A DNA stretch of 64,000 bases, from NCBI GenBank assembly GCA_018806915.1, contig JAGKQI010000078.1:620001-684000 (forward strand). Reading direction: 5' to 3'. This document shows positions 55,629 to 64,000 of the stretch, in pieces. The stretch's first letter is position 1, and each line of letters opens with the position of its first letter. Made by a program: the position numbers and the translations under genes. Under the pieces are notes generated by a model. The model saw only the letters and a list, made by a program, of their open reading frames with translations, ran no database searches and had not been told where the DNA came from. Source of the DNA: Phytophthora colocasiae. Its lineage: Eukaryota; Oomycota; Peronosporomycetes; Peronosporales; Peronosporaceae.

Positions 55629-58600
55629 CGGGGATACGGCGTTCGAAGACAACGGGAGAACCCCAAGGAACAAGTAACGGAACGGAAAATAGAGCAAGCG
55701 ATGAGGTGGCACGACGCGATACCGGCGCTACTGCGGAGCAGGATGAGAGGACATTGACAAGCGACGATATTGAGGAATGGAGACAGATAATGAAGGACGA
55801 TGAGATGCTGTTTAACCAGATAGAAGCTGCTAAATATGCATCCACGTGGAGACCAGCAATGGCGGTGGCAAGGTACGCTCAGGCGAAGCGAGAGAAGGAA
55901 GAGCTAGACCACCGAGAAAAGAAACGGACACTTCCTGACGGCGCAGAGGAAGCAGTGCGGCAATGTCGAACTGGAGAGCGCTCCGAGGTAACGGCGACCC
56001 CGGTAGTCGTAGGAGAAGGTGAGCGGGACACAACTATGACGGCAGCAACAAATATCGTGACCCAAGCAACCAGTACAGCAATGACGACGGTCAAGAATCG
56101 CACAGATGGACCCGAGGATACAGCGACAAGTGTGTCGGAGGCCAAAGACGCGGACGAGCCAGAAACCGCCAGTGAAACGCCGACGAGGAGTACGAAGGAC
56201 GTGACGACGGTGGCCGGTGTCGAAGTGACCAGCGATGAGGACGCGATAGATGACTCCCTGCTAACCACGGAACTACTAAAGGTTCGGCAAGCGAGGCGAC
56301 GGAAACGACGCATGGCGAAGCGCCGACGGGTTCGTGAGAAGAAAGCTGCACGACGTTCGGAACGAGACGAAGAAAAAGAACGAAGACGGGCGGTAGTGAT
56401 CAGACAAGTTACGCGCGCACGAGACGCTGAAGCAGCATTAGCCGGATTGAAGGAACGAAGTGAGCTACCACAGCCGAATGAGAACGATGGAATGGGTGCA
56501 ACAGCGAAACTACGAGCACGAGTGAGCTTAGTACAGCATCAACGAGATAATGTGGACGGACAGCGAACTGGGGAAGGCGAGAGCGTCGAGTACATCGGTG
56601 CAGAAGACGGACTACCTACGGCTACAGTTACGGTCGACGGGAAACGGCGAGATGTGAAGCTCGATAGCTGCGCGAGGTACACCATTGCGGGCACAGACTG
56701 GATGGCACTGGGCGATAAGGTATCAGACACAGCACCTGTGGACTATGTCGAGGGCATTGGAGGCTTCTTATTGGACGTGATCGGCGTCTGGAGTTTCGAC
56801 CTGAGTAGTGTGTTCGGGGAGCAAATGAAGGTTGAGGCTTGTATCGTGGCTGGATGTACGGACGAGTTCTTGTTGGGGATTGACTTTCTGCAGTCGCGAG
56901 AGGCTACGATGGACTTTCGTCGCAATGAAGTGCGCTACAGTGACGACGGAAGAACGGTGATCATCCCATTCAGAACACAAGACAGCAGCGGCGGACATCA
57001 AGTCGCAGTGGTACGCATGACGGGCAAGACGAAGATAGCAGCACGAACGGTGACTCCAGTGTCAGTGTCAGTGGCGGCCAAGGACGGAGAATGCGGGATG
57101 TTTATTCCTACCAGAAACATGGGATCAGTATTACTAGCAGCGACGGTGACGACAGCAAAAGACGGCAAGGCATGGGTACCTGCCATTAATGCGAACGACA
57201 GGGTGGCGACACTACCAAACAAGCGAGAGTTGGGTACGTGGATCCCAGTGGACAAGGACATGTCAGTCCTCGAAATGAACAAGGAGTTACAGAAGGATCG
57301 GTTGAGCGATTGGATGAACGAGTTGGGTGATAGCGAGACGCCGCTCGACAACGAGAAAGAAGTACATGTTGGAGTTGAGGACGAGAATGCACGTGACTTG
57401 GTAATGAAGCTTTTACGTGTCTATCGAGGACTTACTAGCAATGTGAGCGATTGTCCTCCTGCTACGGCGTTAAACATTCAGCATCACATTGACACGGGTG
57501 ATACGGCTCCGATAATGCAAAAGAGGCGGAGGCAGGCACAAACAGAAGATGCGATCATCAATGAGAACGTGGAAACTATGCTGAAGGCCGGCGTGATCGA
57601 GGAAGGTGATGGCGCGTGGGGTTTTCCGGTGGTACTAGTACGTAAGAAGGACGGTGAAGTGCGTTTTTGCGTGGACTACCGAGCACTCAACAAGGTGACG
57701 AAGAAAGATGTGTACCCGTTGCCACGGATCGATGAAACACTAGAAGCACTAGGCGGCGCACTACTCTTCACTACCTTGGATCTGAAAGCAGGATATTGGC
57801 AAATACTGGTGGCGCCAGAAGATCGCGACAAAACGGCATTTACGACGAAGAAGGGTTTGTATCGGTTTATTCGGATGCCGTTTGGACTCACAAACGCGCC
57901 TTCAACATTTCAGAGGATGATGAACAGTGTACTACGGGGATTGACATGGGGTACGTGTCTCGTGTATCTTGACGATATAGTGGTCTTCACGCGTGGCGGA
58001 ATTGAGAGGCATATTGTGGAGTTGGCGACGGTGTTAGAGCGGTTGTCTATGGCCGGTTTGACGTTGAAGCTGAAGAAGTGTCGATTCGCGATGAGATCGA
58101 TGAAGTACCTGGGCCATGAGTTGAGTAATGAAGGGGTACGGCCACTGCAGCGGTTGGTTACGGCGGTGCAGAACTTCCCGACGCCACAAGATGCAGTAGA
58201 GGTCAAGAGGTTTGTACATTTAGCCGGGTACTATCGGCGCTTCGTTGAGGGATTTGGGACGTTGATGGCACCTATGACTAAGTTGCTACGCAAGAATGTG
58301 GCATGGGAATGGACGGACGCACAGACGAAGGCTTTCGAGCGGGTGAAGGAAATGTTGACGAGTAAGCCGTTGCTTGTCTACCCTGACTTTCGACGACCTT
58401 TTCGTGTGGTGACGGACGCGAGTCGAGTGGGCCTCGGAGCGTGTTTGATGCAGGATCAGGGCAGCGGATGGCAACCAGTGGCCTACGCGAGCAAGGTGAA
58501 CAGTGAGGCTGAGAGCAAGTACGGGATCACGGAGTTAGAATGTTTGGCGGTTGTATGGGCAGTGAAGTTATTCCGACCTTACCTGTACGGGAGGAAGTTC

Positions 58601-61258
58601 GTGATCATCACTGATCACTCAGCGCTGAAGTGGCTGATGTCCAGTTCGAATTTGACGGGGAAGCTTCATCGTTGGGCTTTAACCCTCCAGGAGTTTAATT
58701 TCGAAGTAGAGTACCGGCCGGGTACTACAAACGTGGTGGCAGACGCGCTGTCAAGGGCACCAGCGGTAGCTACTGCGCTAGCGGCAGTTGGTAGGCGGCG
58801 AAGGGCGCGACGACGGGCGAGGACGACGGAGGCGACGACCGGTGCGGCGGCAAACAGTTGCGTGGACAGAGGGCCCCAGGGCGTGGACGATAAGCAAACG
58901 GACAAGAATGTGCACGAGTACGGGTTGATGGACGCGGAAAACGAGCGCTCGTCAGGAATCGAAGATGGCATGCAAGTGAGCAGCAACGTGTCAGTAGCAG
59001 ACGCTACGCGCGGTTCCCCACGAGTCACCAGGGATACAGAGCCGGACAGAGTAACGACGAAGAAGTTGCGTGTGAGGGGAAGAGTGGCGACTGACACCGT
59101 ACGGCCTCGTACGAGAGCCGCTAGACGACAGGAGGAGGAACGGCAATGGCGGGAGGAAGCTATCCGGGTGTTGAATGAGTTGGCGACGGCTAAGGAAGAC
59201 GACCAAGTGGCCGACGTGGGCGATGAAGCGTCGACGATGGGCGATGAACGTGCGGATGGAGGCACAGGGTTGGCTACACAGTCGGCTCAAACGGACGATA
59301 ATGAGGAAGTTGTGACAACGGTGATAGCGAGCGACGCAGTACGAATAAAACCGACTAATACGGGAAGCACAGTACGGCAAGCGGGCGACAGTGAGGACGT
59401 GGAGACGGGTAGCGCGACACGGGCGAGATTGGGCGAAACGGTACGCACCGCAGGCAACACTGCACCAGAGGACACGCGCGGAAGGAACGACGCGGAAGGA
59501 GTAACTGCGAGCAGCACGATTCGTGAGCGACCGGGTCAAGAACGCGAAGGAGCACGCGATGCCGTACGTGGACGAGTCGAGCAAACTGAGCAGCGACGAG
59601 CAAGTGAACAGACACTCCAACTTACGGACGATGAGATACGCGAGGAGCAGCGCAAGAGTCGCATGGTGAAGAAGTTGCTGGATGCCGGTGTGCACCGCGG
59701 ACGAAAAATTTCTAAGGCGTTTGGACTGGCAGTGATCGAGATGGAGGAAGGACAGCGAGTGATATTACCGCCAGCGTTGTGGCCTTTAGTGTTTAAAGAG
59801 CACCATGACTCTGTGTGGGCAGGGCACTTACGGGCTCCGCATACGTACGCAAGGATAGCAGCGATTTATTGGTGGCCAGGGCTGAGCGACGCAGTAAAAC
59901 GATGGGTGCGAGGTTGCCAGGAGTGTGGCAGTAGGAAGGCGAGACCGAGAGAGGTGATTCCACCACTGAGAAGCTTAAGAGGTGGCGATGTCGGCGACAG
60001 ATGGGCACTGGATGTGGCTGGCCCGTTACCAGCGACGGACGGAGGCAACCGGTTTGTAATTGCCGCCGTAGAATACGTTACGAGATATGTTGTCGCGGCT
60101 ACAGTGAAGCAGCACACCGCAGAGGACATCGCGAGGTTTTTGATGAAGAATGTGGTACTTCGGTTTGGTACATTTCGCGAGTTGCTGACAGATGGAGCCC
60201 CAGAGATGGCAGGACGAGCGATCGAGGAGCTAGTGGTGCTTTTGCAGGCTGAACAGACCACTGCTGTACCACACAAACCGCATTTGATTGGATTAGTTAA
60301 GAGGTTCAACAGGACGTGGAAGGACATGGTGGCCACGTACATGCACGACGAGAAGCAGCGCGATTGGGACCAGTGGGTGGACTTTGCTGTGTATTCCTAT
60401 AATGCAGGCCGACATTCGACAGTAGCGCTGTCGCCTAACGAACTAATGATGGGGAGAAAGTTGAGGAGTCCCAACGAGCTACTACGCGCAACGAGAAGAA
60501 CCGAGGCGGGGGAGCTGAACGCCTATCACGAGAAATTGGTGGCGACGTTGAAAAGGAGCCACGAGTGTGCAGAATTGTCGCGAGTTCGTGAGCAGGAACG
60601 GCAAGCGAGGTATTATAATCGTAAGGTACGGAGGCGACGAGACTTTGTGGCGGGAGACCGGGTGTGGATGTACAAACCACCACGCGGTGCTAAGGCGACG
60701 AAGCTGGTTCATCAGTGGATGGGGCCGCTAAGAATAGTGGAGCCCGCTGGATATGACAATTTTGTGTTGGAACGGGAAGACGTTGAGGGCAAGAAAGAGA
60801 GGATCATCGCACATGTTTCCTTTTTGGTTTCCTACTACTATCCGGCAGACTTCTTAAAAGCGGCGGAAGAAGACATCGATAAAGAGATTGAATACGAGGA
60901 AGACCGTGTGAATGAACCGACGGCATACAAAACTGTTGGCACAACGGCGGCGGCAGTACAGGCGGCAACGGCTGCACGAGGCAAGAAAAGAAGTCGACGA
61001 GCAGTTCCAGGTGCGGACAAGAGGCCACGACAGGACGAGCTCCTGGTGGAACTCCGAAGAAGAAGGAGACGGAACGCTGCTGGACAGTACGTGCTGGAGT
61101 ACGAATTACAGCCCGAGCGAGTTTGGCGAAGACTACAGAACGGGAACATGTCAAACTCCAACGATGACGAGACGTACTGGGCTTCTATTGAGGAGTACGA
61201 GAAATTGTTTAGATCGGGGAGAATCGTGGAAGAGTCTCCAAGTGGGGAAGGCGTGTAA
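55610..61258 (+). CDS. Pol polyprotein, Gypsy element 2
   Basis: Continuous -1 frame of about 1880 residues from the gag end (first own start candidate 55706) to a TAA inside the 3' LTR. Domains in order: a spacer beginning DVAGIRRS; a protease with LDSCARYTIAG (Cys for Gly in the D-S-G motif, 56663-56671); an RT with LVYLDDIVVF (about 57959-57985); an RNase H (VTDASRVGLGA, DHSALKWL); a spacer; and an integrase with its zinc region, LDVAG and TDGAPE. The catalytic Glu position reads GLVKRFNRT (Lys, codon AAG 60299-60301). A GPY/F-type module and a basic C-terminus follow. No frameshift is seen, but the integrase should be inactive. Confidence 0.92.
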   Translation, partial: RAADDVAGIRRSKTTGEPQGTSNGTENRASDEVARRDTGATAEQDERTLTSDDIEEWRQIMKDDEMLFNQIEAAKYASTWRPAMAVARYAQAKREKEELDHREKKRTLPDGAEEAVRQCRTGERSEVTATPVVVGEGERDTTMTAATNIVTQATSTAMTTVKNRTDGPEDTATSVSEAKDADEPETASETPTRSTKDVTTVAGVEVTSDEDAIDDSLLTTELLKVRQARRRKRRMAKRRRVREKKAARRSERDEEKERRRAVVIRQVTRARDAEAALAGLKERSELPQPNENDGMGATAKLRARVSLVQHQRDNVDGQRTGEGESVEYIGAEDGLPTATVTVDGKRRDVKLDSCARYTIAGTDWMALGDKVSDTAPVDYVEGIGGFLLDVIGVWSFDLSSVFGEQMKVEACIVAGCTDEFLLGIDFLQSREATMDFRRNEVRYSDDGRTVIIPFRTQDSSGGHQVAVVRMTGKTKIAARTVTPVSVSVAAKDGECGMFIPTRNMGSVLLAATVTTAKDGKAWVPAINANDRVATLPNKRELGTWIPVDKDMSVLEMNKELQKDRLSDWMNELGDSETPLDNEKEVHVGVEDENARDLVMKLLRVYRGLTSNVSDCPPATALNIQHHIDTGDTAPIMQKRRRQAQTEDAIINENVETMLKAGVIEEGDGAWGFPVVLVRKKDGEVRFCVDYRALNKVTKKDVYPLPRIDETLEALGGALLFTTLDLKAGYWQILVAPEDRDKTAFTTKKGLYRFIRMPFGLTNAPSTFQRMMNSVLRGLTWGTCLVYLDDIVVFTRGGIERHIVELATVLERLSMAGLTLKLKKCRFAMRSMKYLGHELSNEGVRPLQRLVTAVQNFPTPQDAVEVKRFVHLAGYYRRFVEGFGTLMAPMTKLLRKNVAWEWTDAQTKAFERVKEMLTSKPLLVYPDFRRPFRVVTDASRVGLGACLMQDQGSGWQPVAYASKVNSEAESKYGITELECLAVVWAVKLFRPYLYGRKFVIITDHSALKWLMSSSNLTGKLHRWALTLQEFNFEVEYRPGTTNVVADALSRAPAVATALAAVGRRRRARRRARTTEATTGAAANSCVDRGPQGVDDKQTDKNVHEYGLMDAENERSSGIEDGMQVSSNVSVADATRGSPRVTRDTEPDRVTTKKLRVRGRVATDTVRPRTRAARRQEEERQWREEAIRVLNELATAKEDDQVADVGDEASTMGDERADGGTGLATQSAQTDDNEEVVTTVIASDAVRIKPTNTGSTVRQAGDSEDVETGSATRARLGETVRTAGNTAPEDTRGRNDAEGVTASSTIRERPGQEREGARDAVRGRVEQTEQRRASEQTLQLTDDEIREEQRKSRMVKKLLDAGVHRGRKISKAFGLAVIEMEEGQRVILPPALWPLVFKEHHDSVWAGHLRAPHTYARIAAIYWWPGLSDAVKRWVRGCQECGSRKARPREVIPPLRSLRGGDVGDRWALDVAGPLPATDGGNRFVIAAVEYVTRYVVAATVKQHTAEDIARFLMKNVVLRFGTFRELLTDGAPEMAGRAIEELVVLLQAEQTTAVPHKPHLIGLVKRFNRTWKDMVATYMHDEKQRDWDQWVDFAVYSYNAGRHSTVALSPNELMMGRKLRSPNELLRATRRTEAGELNAYHEKLVATLKRSHECAELSRVREQERQARYYNRKVRRRRDFVAGDRVWMYKPPRGAKATKLVHQWMGPLRIVEPAGYDNFVLEREDVEGKKERIIAHVSFLVSYYYPADFLKAAEEDIDKEIEYEEDRVNEPTAYKTVGTTAAAVQAATAARGKKRSRRAVPGADKRPRQDELLVELRRRRRRNAAGQYVLEYELQPERVWRRLQNGNMSNSNDDETYWASIEEYEKLFRSGRIVEESPSGEGV

Positions 61259-62053
61259 CAGGAGGACACGGACGCTTGACATTCGCGAGACGGACAGACG
61301 AGGAGGACGCGTGGAGAACCAGTGTGCCCGAGACGCGATGAGCACGAGGAGCGGCAGCACCTGTGGGAGAAGTTCCAGCGGTCCAAGTACTGGCGAACGT
61401 TCGTGGCGTGAGCCAATGAACGCCGTGGCCTTCTACGAGTACATGTACTCGAGCGAGCGAGTGCACGAGTCGGCGATGGGGCAGTGGAACGAGAATGGCT
61501 CCAGTCAGCTGCAGGATACTGGATACGATGGACGGTACCGCCGGGACCTTGAAGAACGGGGACCAGCGAAGGAACGGAGAGCTAGAAAGCTCACTAGCGA
61601 TTTTGCCTGCTGGAGAGCAAGCAGCACGGAACGAGAGACGGGGTCAACCAGGCTTCGAACACCGGCGACAGAGCGGCACGTACTGAGCGGGCAACGGGTG
61701 AGGCTGGACGACAAGAGAGGAAGGCGGCAGCTACGGATAGTGCTTCGGTGAGTACTTCCAGGGGGGCTGTGTGCGCGACTCCACGTTGTCTGGACGTCTC
61801 GACGGTGTCGGCGGGCTTAAACGAGCTGCAAAGGAACCAGAGTTAGAAGACTTGGCCGAAGAACGAGGTGTTAGACGATAAAAGTATTGTCTATTAATAA
61901 ATAGGGCCTAGCAGCTAAGCTACGGGTCCGGCGCAGCAACACGTGGTTGCTGTAGGCCAGCAAGAGAGTTTCGTGAAGTGAACGGGACGCAAGAAAGCCA
62001 AGAGCTATACGACTTGCTCAACGTGCCGGGCAAGATAATAGACGCACGCTACA
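61254..62053 (+). repeat. 3' LTR of Gypsy element 2
   Basis: 800 bp. It is preceded by a purine-rich tract AGTGGGGAAGGCG (61241-61253) that is at the same time the end of pol. The first bases TGTAA supply the pol stop codon. Confidence 0.94.
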
Positions 62054-63559
62054 GTCGTTTTCCTGTACGTTATTGACCTCTTCTTGCTGTTTTGACTGAA
62101 ACATTCTCCCTGCAGTCTTGGAAATAGCCACTCTGCCTTGAAAAATAAAGTAACTCGTGTGGTCATTCGTATCTTCTTCATCTTCATCCTCCATAAAGAT
62201 TGGCGTTCGAGCTGGGAGAGCATCTTCGGGACTTAAAATGAGTTCACGACACAGAAGTTCACACACTTTCGGATGTAGAACAGCACAAACGGAGAATCGT
62301 TTCTGCATGAAATCAGCCAGCAACTGCAGATCACTGTCGCTTCTCTCGACTTGTGGGAGTCTACCAATTTCTGAAATCCGTTGAAGAGTCCAAACTGTCA
62401 GTGCATCTTCAGCTTCTGAGCTTTCTGGGTCTTCCCAGTCCTGACCAGGTGGCTCAACATCTAATTCCTTCAGTTCTTCCTCTTCTTTCTCAACTTAAGG
62501 AGTTAATTTCTTCGGAGAAGCTGCGCGCTGAACAGTTTGATACAGAGATTCGGCCGTGTACATGTACAGTGAACAGTCGTCTGTTAAAGTTGTAGGACAT
62601 TCCACTCCCGCATTCTTTTGTACCATAACGTAATCTTTCGCTGCTTTCTCAAAGTCACCACTCTTTCGATATGCTGCTGCTCGTTGTCGGTAAAATACAA
62701 CTGCATTTGACCCTGGACTCGATAAATTTCCTGCACTGGAATCTCCTTTACTCGTTTCAATCGCTCGTGTAAAATACTCGATTGCTTTGGATATTTTCTC
62801 AAACCGCATACACAAATTGCCCATGTTATAATACGCGAAAGCGTGTTGCCCCCCTGCAAGTTTCAAAACTTGTTTGTACGTTGACAACGCGGCATTAAAT
62901 TGACCAGTTCGTTCCAGACAAACAGCTAAATGGAATTTCGCCTCGATCTCACTGGGTCTTGCAGTGGATAAACTCTTGTAAAACTTGATAGCTTGATCAT
63001 ATTCGCCGTTAGCTCGTGCTTGAAAAGCTTTCACTCGAGGACGTTCCGTAGCGTTCATGGTAGAAATTGCTCGAGCTCTGGATAAAAGCTCCAGCGCTTT
63101 GCTTTCTACTCCTTCTCTACTCCTTCCACGACCAAGTTGACCTCGAGGCTCTACACTTCTCCCAATAAGTGGATTCACATACTGTTCCTGGTTTCCTTCT
63201 CGTTTAACAGCTTCTTGTATCGCTACAACGGCTGTTCTTGGTGTAAGAACTTCCATTTGCTCATGACGAAGTTGATTCTTGATTCTTCGACCAGTAGCAG
63301 GTCGTTTCGGTAGTTTTGTAGGTTCCGATGAAGTTGCTCGAGCTGTAGACGGTCTGGAAGGTAGAATACTTCGATGTTGACGACAATCGATAGACGTCAA
63401 GAAGGCCCATTGAGCTGTAGCTGGGTAGGATAATTCCTGACGAAGTTTACGATGAGGTGCTGATGATCCACGGGTAGTTCCTATTCTACTTCCGTCACTG
63501 TACGTTCTCGCTGATACGATCGTCCTCGGTGATTCAGAAGCTAAAGGAGGTCCGTACAT
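62054..63559 (-). pseudogene. TPR / cyclic-nucleotide-binding protein gene, 5' half
   Basis: The start is probably the ATG at 63559 (MYGPPLASESP). After a basic, disordered N-terminus, TPR units are visible (ARANGEYDQAIKFYKSL; FHLAVCLERTGQFNAALSTY; YYNMGNLCMRFEKISKAIEY; FYRQRAAAYRKSGDFEKAAK). An in-frame TAA (62495-62497) follows KKLTP. The frame then goes on with acidic sequence and the start of a cyclic-nucleotide-binding domain (HTSYFIFQGRVAIS) up to the Gypsy insertion. The gene continues at 52465-51086. It was likely a cytosolic or ciliary cyclic-nucleotide-sensing protein. Nonsense change plus insertion make it a pseudogene here. Confidence 0.75.
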
Positions 63560-63912
63560 CGTGGAAGCGTTTATTTTCTTTGAAAAACTATTCTCACTAT
63601 TCTTGGGTTCCCCAACCAAAACTTACAGAATTATCCAAAGAGAATGAAATGGTTTCCATCTCAATACCAGTACGAGACGAGTTTTCTTGATTTTAGCTGT
63701 TGTTCCACAAAATGAAAGTATTTTTCTATTTGAGTCTTCAATTTCGCCACATTTCTTCTTCAGCCCTAAAACGCAATCACTACTGGCAATTCATTAAAAA
63801 AGTCGTTTAAAACCTCCCATGGACATTCTCAAAAGTGATGACGTGTTAGTTTCGTTGGAGACATACGCATCCCCCCACCATAACTGCCAGAGCGGGGTCA
63901 CAGCAGAAATAT

Positions 63913-64000
63913 TCAAGAAAGCACAGTCCCTATCTGAAGCACAATTGCCAATTGCTCACCAGCTACAGGGTCGACAATCCAGTTTACCAACCCAGTGTTG
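63913..64000 (-). CDS. Crinkler (CRN) copy 3, 3' end only (cut by window)
   Basis: The last 28 codons match the C-terminus of the two CRN genes (NTGLVNWIVDPVAGE..., ending in TVL.-stop region) with several substitutions. The rest lies outside the window. The 3' flank (63690-63912) is also similar to that of CRN copy 1, and the TPR gene follows in the same order as at 33 kb. Confidence 0.75.
   Translation of the reverse strand, partial: NTGLVNWIVDPVAGEQLAIVLQIGTVLS

Larger units (their letters stand above)
52466..62053 (+). mobile_element. Gypsy LTR retrotransposon, element 2 (9.6 kb)
   Basis: The 800-bp LTRs (52466-53265 and 61254-62053) differ at least at one base (G53033 versus A61821). 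The flanking 4-bp duplication is GTCG (52462-52465 and 62054-62057). Gag and a single long pol frame are open on the plus strand. It is related to element 1 in gene order, primer site and protein sequence, but the LTRs are mostly different. It splits a TPR/CNB gene. The integrase carries a catalytic-residue change. Confidence 0.95.

Noticed and set aside
54249..55712. 487-codon minus-strand frame across gag of Gypsy element 2
   Set aside because: It is antisense to the conserved gag, has no start context or motif, and arises from biased codon use.
52466..62053. Gypsy element 2 as a fully active retrotransposon
   Set aside because: The frames are open, but the integrase catalytic Glu is replaced by Lys, so autonomous activity is unlikely.

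Overview
The window looks like a repeat-rich piece of a Phytophthora-type oomycete nuclear genome. The evidence is two full and one partial Crinkler (CRN) effector genes with the LFLAK header, a flagellar gene (CFAP58) as expected for a zoospore-forming protist, very short introns (about 65-72 bp, GT-AG), oomycete-type initiator sequences at the CRN genes, and Gypsy, MULE, Tc1-like, hAT and LINE elements typical of such genomes. No virus, bacterial operon or CRISPR array was seen.

Layout. 1-12.5 kb is a transposon graveyard. It holds a MULE transposase without visible ends (1691-4087) and a complete MULE with terminal inverted repeats and a 10-bp target duplication (4276-7564) that also encodes a small chromodomain protein. 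These are followed by decayed fragments of unrelated host genes (RCC1, post-SET/Tudor-like, cyclin K/T-like, ankyrin) and by a 204-bp tandem repeat. 12.8-24.4 kb is a divergent gene pair, CFAP58 (minus) and a basic low-complexity protein (plus). Their shared 5' region has been triplicated: intact genes lie at the outer ends, broken halves between them. A Tc1-like transposon sits at each duplication junction, and a hAT-type element is nested in one of the transposon ends.

24.6-32.7 kb is a compact block of ordinary genes: a membrane-anchored PhoD-like phosphatase, a RING/RanBP2-zinc-finger protein with a PCNA-box-like motif, a mitochondrial helical-repeat protein, and a divergent pair LAMTOR2 / ATG101 that links lysosomal TORC1 scaffolding with autophagy initiation. 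LAMTOR2, the RING gene, ATG101 and the phosphatase need short introns to be read correctly. 32.9-38.9 kb holds two near-identical CRN genes head to head 139 bp apart (a 2.7-kb inverted repeat), next to a partial copy of the TPR gene found at 63 kb.

39.3-64 kb is dominated by two related, nearly full-length Gypsy retrotransposons in opposite orientation (39936-50037 and 52466-62053), each with near-identical LTRs and a 4-bp target duplication. The first lies inside a LINE relic. The second splits a TPR / cyclic-nucleotide-binding protein gene into two halves. Both have a gag start codon that borrows the last LTR base, a pol stop codon inside the 3' LTR, and a -1 gag/pol arrangement with a heptamer at the end of gag. 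The window closes in the 3' end of a third CRN copy.

Intron positions, family names and pseudogene calls were all made by reading the sequence; no alignment or database search was run.
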